DNA from: Actinoplanes ianthinogenes
GTDB taxonomy: Bacteria; Actinomycetota; Actinomycetes; Mycobacteriales; Micromonosporaceae
Assembly: GCF_018324205.1 (NCBI RefSeq)
Contig: NZ_AP023356.1
Span: 9,616,501-9,680,500 of the forward strand
DNA: 64,000 bases
Reading direction: 5' to 3'
This document shows positions 58,362 to 64,000 of this stretch, piece after piece (the first letter of the stretch is position 1; each line of letters starts with the position of its first letter). The position numbers and the translations under genes are program-made. The notes under the pieces are model-generated. The model saw only the letters and a list, made by a program, of their open reading frames with translations, searched no databases and was not told where the DNA came from.

Positions 58362-58620
58362 GAATGCTCCCTCTACAGTGGTCGGTCGGCTCGCGGTGCG
58401 GCGAGCTCAAGGGGTGTCGTGGGTGACGGCACCGCCGGGGGTTGGGCGTCCGGCAACGGGACGCGATGCTCGGGGGTGGTCCGCGCCCGGGTGCGGTGAT
58501 GGGGGAAGTTCGCGCTGGTGGTGGCCGGGCCGGATACGGTGAACCATACGACGTCCGCGCCAGCCGCGCTTGCCGGGCACGCCGTCCGGCCTCAGGTCCG
58601 GGCCGGGGTGACGAAACGGA

Positions 58621-58650
58621 CCGGCCCCGCGCGGGTGGGCGCGGGGCCGG
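58621..58650 (-). terminator. Hairpin terminator after the efflux operon
   Basis: CCGGCCCCGCGC / GCGCGGGGCCGG, 12-bp perfect stem with a 6-nt loop, 37 bp after the permease stop. Confidence 0.8.
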
Positions 58651-58657
58651 GGGCCTT

Positions 58658-58678
58658 GCTCAGGGCGTACCGAAAAAG
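58658..58678 (-). repeat. Dispersed motif copy 6
   Basis: Minus strand CTTTTTCGGTACGCCCTGAGC, between the permease stop and the terminator hairpin. Confidence 0.65.
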
Positions 58679-58686
58679 GGCGGTCG

Positions 58687-59969
58687 TCAGGCGCGCATGA
58701 CCGTGGCGATCGGGATGCGGGCGGCCCGCAGGGCCGGGATGAAGCCGCCGAGGATGCCCGCCACCAGGCCGGCGATGATCCCGGAGACGCCGGCCGACCA
58801 GGGGAACTCGACGTTCTGGAGGAACGGCTGGGAAGAACCGAGGAACATCGCCAGGACCTTGAGGCCGGCGACGCTCAGGCCGATCGCCAGGGCGGCGGTG
58901 AGCAGGCCGGTGAGCAGGGTCTCGGCCAGCACGATGCCGGCCAGCACGGCCCGTGGCGTGCCGACCGCGCGGCGCAGGGCGAACTCCTCGATGCGTTCGC
59001 CGACGGTGGCGAGGCCGACGTTGAGGACGCCGGCGGCGCCGATCACCAGGACCAGACCGGCCATCGCCAGGAAGATCATGCGGAGCAGGTTCAGCTCGTC
59101 CTTCATCTGCTTGCGCATGTTGATCGTGTCGGCGGTGATGCCCTGCGCGCCGAGACCGGTGAGCTTGGCCATCAGGACCGGCTCGACCGGGGTGGAGCCG
59201 GCCATCGCGACCTGCACGTCACCCATCTGGTTCGGGTCGTAGAGCCACGCCTTCGGCACCCAGTTGGTGAGGTCGTCGAAGCGCAGGTAGGCGTGCGGCG
59301 ACGGGTCACCGTCCTTGACCACGCCGATGAACTGCGGGGTCATGTTCGCGGTGGCGCCCGCCACCCGCATCTCGGCCGGCACCTGGTAGCGGGCGAAGCC
59401 CTTGGCGGCCTCCTCGTTGAGCACCAGCCGCGGGGACATCACCGGCCCGCTGCCGAAGTCGAGCCACTGGCCGGACTTCAGCTGGTAGGGCCGGAACGGC
59501 CGGACGTCCCCGGTCAGCGCGGTGAGCCGCATCTCGATCGCCTGGCCCTGGGGGGCGCCCGCATTCGGGTCGTAGCACCCGTTCTGGTTGCAGATCTGCG
59601 ATCCGCCGCCCCAGTCCTGGTCGAACGGCGACCCGCCCTCGTTGATCGGCCGCACCCCGGGCTCGCCGATCGTGGCGCTCATATTGAACAGGGCGACCGC
59701 GTCGGCCCGCCCGTGCACGGTGTCGACGACGGCCTGGTTCGCCCCGGGGACCGTCGGCATGTAGAGCACCTTGGTGCCGTCGATGCCCGAGTTCAGCTCG
59801 ACGTCGGCGAGCTGGAGGCGCTCGGCGATGCCGGCACCGGCCTGGACCACGACGACCGCGAGGACGCCGAGGAACAGGCTGACCATGGACAGGAAGGTGC
59901 GCAGCTTGCGGGCCCGGATGCCCTGCATGCCGATGATCGTGGCGGTCCGCAGCCGGCCGGAGAGACGCA

Positions 59970-59970
<1 letters not shown>
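58687..59970 (-). CDS. MacB-type ABC permease
   Basis: 427 residues from the ATG at 59970 (overlaps the ATPase stop by 1 nt; a GTG at 59973 is possible). N-terminal helix (KLRTFLSMVSLFLGVLAVVVVQAGAG), a MacB periplasmic-core domain (about 50-285) with an unusual CNQNGCYDPNAG Cys pair, then three C-terminal helices with ERIEEFALRRAVGTPRAVLAGIVLAE, the FtsX coupling motif. Together with the ATPase and adaptor it forms a MacAB-like exporter; Gram-positive versions export peptides, heme or lipids. Confidence 0.93.
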
Positions 59971-60655
<685 letters not shown>

Positions 60656-60659
<4 letters not shown>

Positions 60660-61642
60660 CCGACGGGGCCCGCGCCGGTCGGGGCGACGGTGGGCAGGTT
60701 CGGACCCGGCACCGCGATGGTCTCGTCGCCCTTGAGGCCCTTCTTGATCTCGACGACCTTGCCGTCGGTCAGGCCGAGCACCACGTCCACCGTCTTGCGG
60801 GTGTGGTCCTCGCCGGTGACGATGTCGACCTTGCCCTTGCCCTGCGAGCCGGCGACCGCCTCGACCGGCAGCACCAACACGTTCGACGCGCGATCGGTGA
60901 CCACCTCGAGGGTGACGTCGGCGCCGTTGATCAGCTTGACGCTCGCCGGGGGCACGCAGACCAGGCGCATGCCGGTCGGCTCGGAGCCGCCGCTGCTGCC
61001 GGCGCCCGGGTCGCCCTCGACCGGGGCGGCCGGGGCGGACGCGTTCGGGGTCGGGGAGGCGCTGGTGGCGGCCGGCTCGGGCACGGTGCCGGCCGGCAGG
61101 GCGGCGATGGTGCCGAGCGTCTTGCACTTGAACGGCCCCGGACCGTTCTTGATCTGCGCCTGGACGGTCTTGACCGCGCCGGAGATCCGGTACGCCTGAT
61201 CACTGCCGATGTCCGCGACGATCCCGTACCCGGAGTGCTGCGCGGACACCACCGGCATCCCCTTGGCGACGTCGGCGTGGTCCTCCATCAGCCGGCCCGC
61301 GAAGGTCGCGCCCTTGGGGATCTCCACCCGGCGCGGGAACCCGTCGTGCCAGACGCTGGCCACCCACTCCGGGCTGCTCACCGGGGTCTTCGACGGCACC
61401 CGCACGACCCAGCGCAGCTCGCCGTCGGTCGGCGCGACGATCCCGAAGACCGGGTTGATGGTCACCTTGCCGGAGAGGCTGACCTGGTTGCTCAGGTCCT
61501 GGCGGGTGGGCTGGACGGTGGTCAGCACCGTGCCCCGGTCGGCCAGCTCGGGCGTGGCGGCTTCCTCGCCGCCCGACGTGCAGCCGGCGACCACGAACCC
61601 CAGCAACACCACGCTCAGCCGGACAGGCATGCTCGCCTTCAC
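60656..61642 (-). CDS. MacA/HlyD-type adaptor lipoprotein
   Basis: 328 residues. Lipoprotein signal (LSVVLLGFVVAGCTSG, lipobox VAGC). Beta-strand regions QVSLSGKVTINPVFGIVAPTDGELRWVVRV and the later LPVEAVAGSQGKGKVDIVTGEDHTRKTVDVVLGLTDGKVVEIKKGLKGDETIAVPG are typical of membrane-fusion adaptor barrels. A Pro/Ala/Ser-rich linker (about 205-245) stands where an alpha-hairpin is often found, and the helical hairpin is missing, as in Gram-positive MacA-like proteins. First gene of the operon. Confidence 0.87.
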
Positions 61643-61732
61643 CCGGATCCCCCGTCGTCGATGTGATCAATTGCGGGGCGAAGGGTACCGGACGCCGTCA
61701 ACTCCAAGAAACCGGCGAAGCGACCTCTGCGG

Positions 61733-61736
61733 CTAA
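61733..61736. repeat. Target-site duplication CTAA (left)
   Basis: CTAA occurs directly before the left inverted repeat of the IS and again directly after the right one (63319-63322). It fits the YTAR target of IS701 elements. Confidence 0.85.
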
Positions 61737-61785
61737 CTTGAGTTTTAACGTGCGGCCTGGCGGTATCGACCCTGGCTGATCATGG

Positions 61786-61845
61786 AGACAGCCCTTGATT
61801 GATGATCTTCTTGTCTAGGGAAGAAAACCGAATCAAGGGCTGTCT
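61786..61845 (+). promoter_or_regulatory. Hairpin over the transposase start region
   Basis: AGACAGCCCTTGATT / AATCAAGGGCTGTCT, 15-bp perfect arms separated by 30 nt that contain the TTG/ATG starts at 61799 and 61802. Transcripts entering from outside would fold over the start, the usual IS device to keep transposase low. Confidence 0.75.
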
Positions 61846-63310
61846 GTTGATCAGTGTGCACGACGCTGTTCCGGCTGACGCGGTCGGGCAGCTGACCGCG
61901 TTTAGGCAGGAGTTCCACCGCTGCCTGAGCCGCCGTCCGGATGCTTTGTTCGAGCTGGTGGACGCGCTGTTGTGCGGGGACGGCCCGGTGATCTCGCTGC
62001 CCGAGCTGTCACTGACCGGTGAACATCGGCGCAGTCATGGTTCGCTGTACGCGGCCCTGAGCCGCGGCCGTATCGACGTCGACCGGCTACGGACCGCCTT
62101 GGCCTCGGTCACCGTCCCGAGAGCCGCTGACGGACGGATCGTCCTGGCCGTGGACGTGACCTGCTGGCTGCGACCCGAGGCCCACACCAGCCCGCAACGG
62201 GTGCTCTGCCACACCTACGGCCGCGGCAAGGACACCCACATCATGGTCCCGGGCTGGCCATACTCACTGGTCACCGCCCTGGAGACCGGCCGCAGCTCGT
62301 GGACCGCACCCCTGGACGCCCGCCGCCTGGCACCCGGCGACGACACTGCCACGATCACCGCCGGGCAACTCCGCGACGTGGTCGAACGGCTCATCGCCGC
62401 CGGACACTGGCAGCCCGGCGACCCCGACATCTGGATCGTCGCCGACGCCGGCTACGACGGACCCCGACTGGCGTTCCTGCTCACCGACCTGCCCGTGCAG
62501 ATCCTGGTCAGGATGCGCTCCGACCGAGTCCTGCGCCGGCCCGCACCAGCCCGGACGCCAGGCACGACCGGCCGTCCGCCCCGCCACGGCGGCGAGTTCC
62601 TCTTCGGCGACCCTGCCAGCTGGGGCGAGCCCGACGCGGCTACCACGACCGACACCCGCCTCTACGGCGCCGCGACCGCCCGAGCCTGGCACCGGCTGCA
62701 TCCGCGTCTGACTCACCGCACCGCCTGGATCAGCCAAAACGGGCAGCTACCGATCATCGAGGGCACCGTCATCAGACTGAGCGTCGAACAACTGCCGTCC
62801 GGCGGCAACCCGAAACCGGTCTGGCTCTGGTGGTCCCACCCCACCGCCGACAGCCACGAAGTCAACCTGGCCTGGCAGGCATTCCTCCGCAGGTTCGACA
62901 TCGAGCACACCTTCCGCATGCTCAAACAGACCCTCGGCTGGACCCGCCCAAAACTACGCGACCCCGAGGCCGCCGACCGCTGGGCCTGGCTCGTGCTGGC
63001 GGCCTACACCCAACTGCGACTCGCCCGAGCAGCGGTCAGCGACCTACGCCGCCCCTGGGAACGACCCATGCCTGCCGAACGGCTCACGCCCGCCCGCGTC
63101 CGGCGCGGGTTTCGGAACCTGCACAGCAGGACCGGCAGTCCTACTGCTGCACCGAAACCCTCCCGGCCAGGCCCCGGACGCCCACCCGGCCGCCGCAACA
63201 ACCAGCCGGCCACCCGCCACGACGTCCACATCGTCACCAGCCCAAACACCAGCCCAAGCGACAAGACGAAGAGAATCTCGAGCAGACCCAGACCACGCCG
63301 CACCGGTTAA
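61802..63310 (+). CDS. IS701-type DDE transposase
   Basis: 502 residues from ATG 61802; a GTG at 61856 (VHDAVPADAVGQLTAFRQEF) beyond the hairpin is a good alternative start. DDE residues: Asp in VLAVDVTCWLRPEA, Asp in IWIVADAGYDG and Glu in RRFDIEHTFRMLKQTLGWTRPKLR (the YREK-like region). The C-terminal tail is Pro/Arg-rich. No frameshift or stop, so probably active. Confidence 0.92.
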   Translation: MIFLSREENRIKGCLLISVHDAVPADAVGQLTAFRQEFHRCLSRRPDALFELVDALLCGDGPVISLPELSLTGEHRRSHGSLYAALSRGRIDVDRLRTALASVTVPRAADGRIVLAVDVTCWLRPEAHTSPQRVLCHTYGRGKDTHIMVPGWPYSLVTALETGRSSWTAPLDARRLAPGDDTATITAGQLRDVVERLIAAGHWQPGDPDIWIVADAGYDGPRLAFLLTDLPVQILVRMRSDRVLRRPAPARTPGTTGRPPRHGGEFLFGDPASWGEPDAATTTDTRLYGAATARAWHRLHPRLTHRTAWISQNGQLPIIEGTVIRLSVEQLPSGGNPKPVWLWWSHPTADSHEVNLAWQAFLRRFDIEHTFRMLKQTLGWTRPKLRDPEAADRWAWLVLAAYTQLRLARAAVSDLRRPWERPMPAERLTPARVRRGFRNLHSRTGSPTAAPKPSRPGPGRPPGRRNNQPATRHDVHIVTSPNTSPSDKTKRISSRPRPRRTG

Positions 63311-63318
63311 AACTCAAG

Positions 63319-63487
63319 CTAAGGCCTGTTTCATAACCCGGCCGAGTGCGAGGCGAGGTCAGGAGTGTGGCTGGCAACGGCCGCGATTTGCCCGCATACC
63401 GGTGTTGTATGCGGGCAAATCGCGGACGCTGCCAGGCGCGCTCCTGGCCACGCCGCAGCCCCGGTCGGGTTATGAAACAGGCCTTAG
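63319..63487. mobile_element. 169-bp palindromic MITE
   Basis: Terminal inverted repeats of 22 perfect bases, CTAAGGCCTGTTTCATAACC being the first 20, at 63319-63340 and 63466-63487. Inside is a 19-bp perfect hairpin CCGCGATTTGCCCGCATAC with a 7-nt loop (63381-63425), and the rest pairs imperfectly, so nearly the whole element folds. No coding capacity. The IS lies exactly at its left end, so its CTAA is also the IS target duplication. Confidence 0.85.
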
Positions 63488-63490
63488 TCT
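63485..63490 (+). promoter_or_regulatory. -10 box built from the MITE end (TAGTCT)
   Basis: The first three bases TAG are the last three of the MITE; the hexamer lies 6 nt before the GTG at 63497, the leaderless spacing seen elsewhere in the window. Confidence 0.5.
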
Positions 63491-63496
63491 CGCGGC

Positions 63497-64000
63497 GTGA
63501 TGCTGCTGGTTCCCAAAGACGTCCTGCGGCCGCGCCGCCCCGACGAGCACTTCGCCGACGAGGCCGCGGCTGCCCGGCAGGCCGGGATCGAGGTCGCCGT
63601 GATCGACCACGATGCCCTGACCCGCGGGGACTCGGCGGACGAGGCGGTGGCCCGGGTGCCGGGCGGCGCGGACGCGGTCTATCGCGGGTGGATGCTGCGG
63701 GCGTCGCACTACCAGGCGATGGCCGCGGCGCTGGAGCGGCGCGGGGTCACGCTACGGACCGGACCGTCGCGGTATCGGCGGGCGCACGAGCTGCCCGGGT
63801 GGTACGCGGCGGCGGCCGGGCACACGCCGGAGTCGGTGTGGACCACCGGGGACGGCCGGGAGGACTTCGCCGCGGCGTGTGCGGGGCTGGGGTCCGGGGC
63901 GGCGGTGCTGCGCGACTACACCAAGTCGATGAAGCACTACTGGGACGAGGCGGCGTACATCCCGGACATCGCGGACGTCGAGGCCGCCTGGCGGGTGGCG
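63497..64000 (+). CDS. ATP-grasp domain protein (DUF4343-like), 3' truncated
   Basis: 168 codons are visible and the frame stays open to the window edge. MMLLVPKDVLRPRRPDEHFADEAAAARQAGIEVAVIDHD is the N-terminal pre-ATP-grasp fold; YRRAHELPGWY and VLRDYTKSMKHYWDEAAYIPD match the central part of the DUF4343 ATP-grasp group. These enzymes make an amide or ester bond using ATP, substrate unknown. GTG 63497 is chosen from the TAGTCT box; ATG 63500 is equally possible. Confidence 0.8.
   Translation, partial: MMLLVPKDVLRPRRPDEHFADEAAAARQAGIEVAVIDHDALTRGDSADEAVARVPGGADAVYRGWMLRASHYQAMAAALERRGVTLRTGPSRYRRAHELPGWYAAAAGHTPESVWTTGDGREDFAAACAGLGSGAAVLRDYTKSMKHYWDEAAYIPDIADVEAAWRVA

Larger units (their letters stand above)
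58362..58686. other. Gene-free stretch, 325 bp
   Basis: Upstream region of the helical-protein gene and 3' end of the efflux operon. It holds the terminator hairpin at 58621-58650 and dispersed motif copy 6; frame-open runs here are Gly/Arg-rich and not convincing. Confidence 0.7.
61737..63318 (+). mobile_element. IS701-family insertion sequence, 1582 bp
   Basis: Ends are CTTGAGTTTTAACGTGCGG (left) and, read inward from the right, CTTGAGTTTTAACCGGTGCG; the first 13 bases are identical. The element carries one DDE transposase and is flanked by a 4-bp CTAA duplication. Size, ends and target fit the IS701 family. It looks intact and recent. It separates the efflux operon from the ATP-grasp gene. 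Confidence 0.92.

Overview
The window comes from a high-GC actinomycete. The evidence is very GC-rich coding DNA, many GTG starts, ATGA stop/start overlaps, many apparently leaderless genes (TANNNT about 5-8 nt before the start codon), CBM2-fused secreted cellulases and a CebR-type TGGGAGCGCTCCCA operator. The gene complement fits Micromonosporaceae, for example an Actinoplanes-like organism. That placement is inference; no rRNA or tRNA gene is visible to settle it.

Layout. 1-5 kb: end of a GntR regulator, a Cache-like protein, a membrane protein, an L,D-transpeptidase lipoprotein and release factor 3 (prfC). 5-8.8 kb: a PadR regulator translationally coupled to an ABC ATPase and a large FtsX-type permease. 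8.7-11.7 kb: an IclR regulator divergent from a Rieske O-demethylase/reductase pair (vanAB-like) with a 52-residue Cys/His mini-ORF between them. 11.7-20 kb: small metal and stress genes, including a DUF2975/XRE pair with its operator, an ArsR regulator with a His-rich zinc-efflux CDF protein, a second CDF plus a YiaAB protein, and a copper monooxygenase-like lipoprotein. 20-26 kb: a PAS-SpoIIE-HATPase-STAS regulator and several unrecognised genes. 26-31.5 kb: a complete non-phosphorylating L-fucose-type operon behind a divergent GntR regulator and a clear promoter/operator. 31.6-41.9 kb: membrane and cupin proteins, a TPR-GGDEF cyclase, a secreted intradiol-dioxygenase-like protein, an ECF sigma with its partner, and an HD protein coupled to a secreted trypsin. 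42-53 kb: a GH5 mannanase-like enzyme and a coupled GH5 cellulase/Cip1-like pair, each GH5 promoter carrying a CebR-type palindrome; between them lie AraC and TetR regulators, a flavoprotein and a second GGDEF protein. 53-58.4 kb: small regulators and unknowns, with two minisatellites in and beside one AraC gene. 58.6-61.6 kb: a MacAB-like efflux operon. 61.7-63.5 kb: an IS701-type insertion sequence sitting exactly in the end of a 169-bp palindromic MITE, followed by a partial ATP-grasp gene.

How the genes work together. The best supported units are the fucose operon (sugar to lactone, acid, 2-keto-3-deoxy acid, diketo acid, then pyruvate and lactate), the vanAB operon (aromatic O-demethylation under IclR control), and the cellulolytic regulon under a LacI/CebR-type repressor encoded elsewhere. 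I see no biosynthetic gene cluster, CRISPR array, prophage or RNA gene. The most unusual structures are the repeat arrays (96-bp His-rich, 64-bp hairpin, 28-bp gene-end, 24-bp sensor-domain insertion), the nested IS/MITE, a start codon buried in a 17-bp hairpin, and a dispersed motif TTTYCGGTACGCCCGGAGC.
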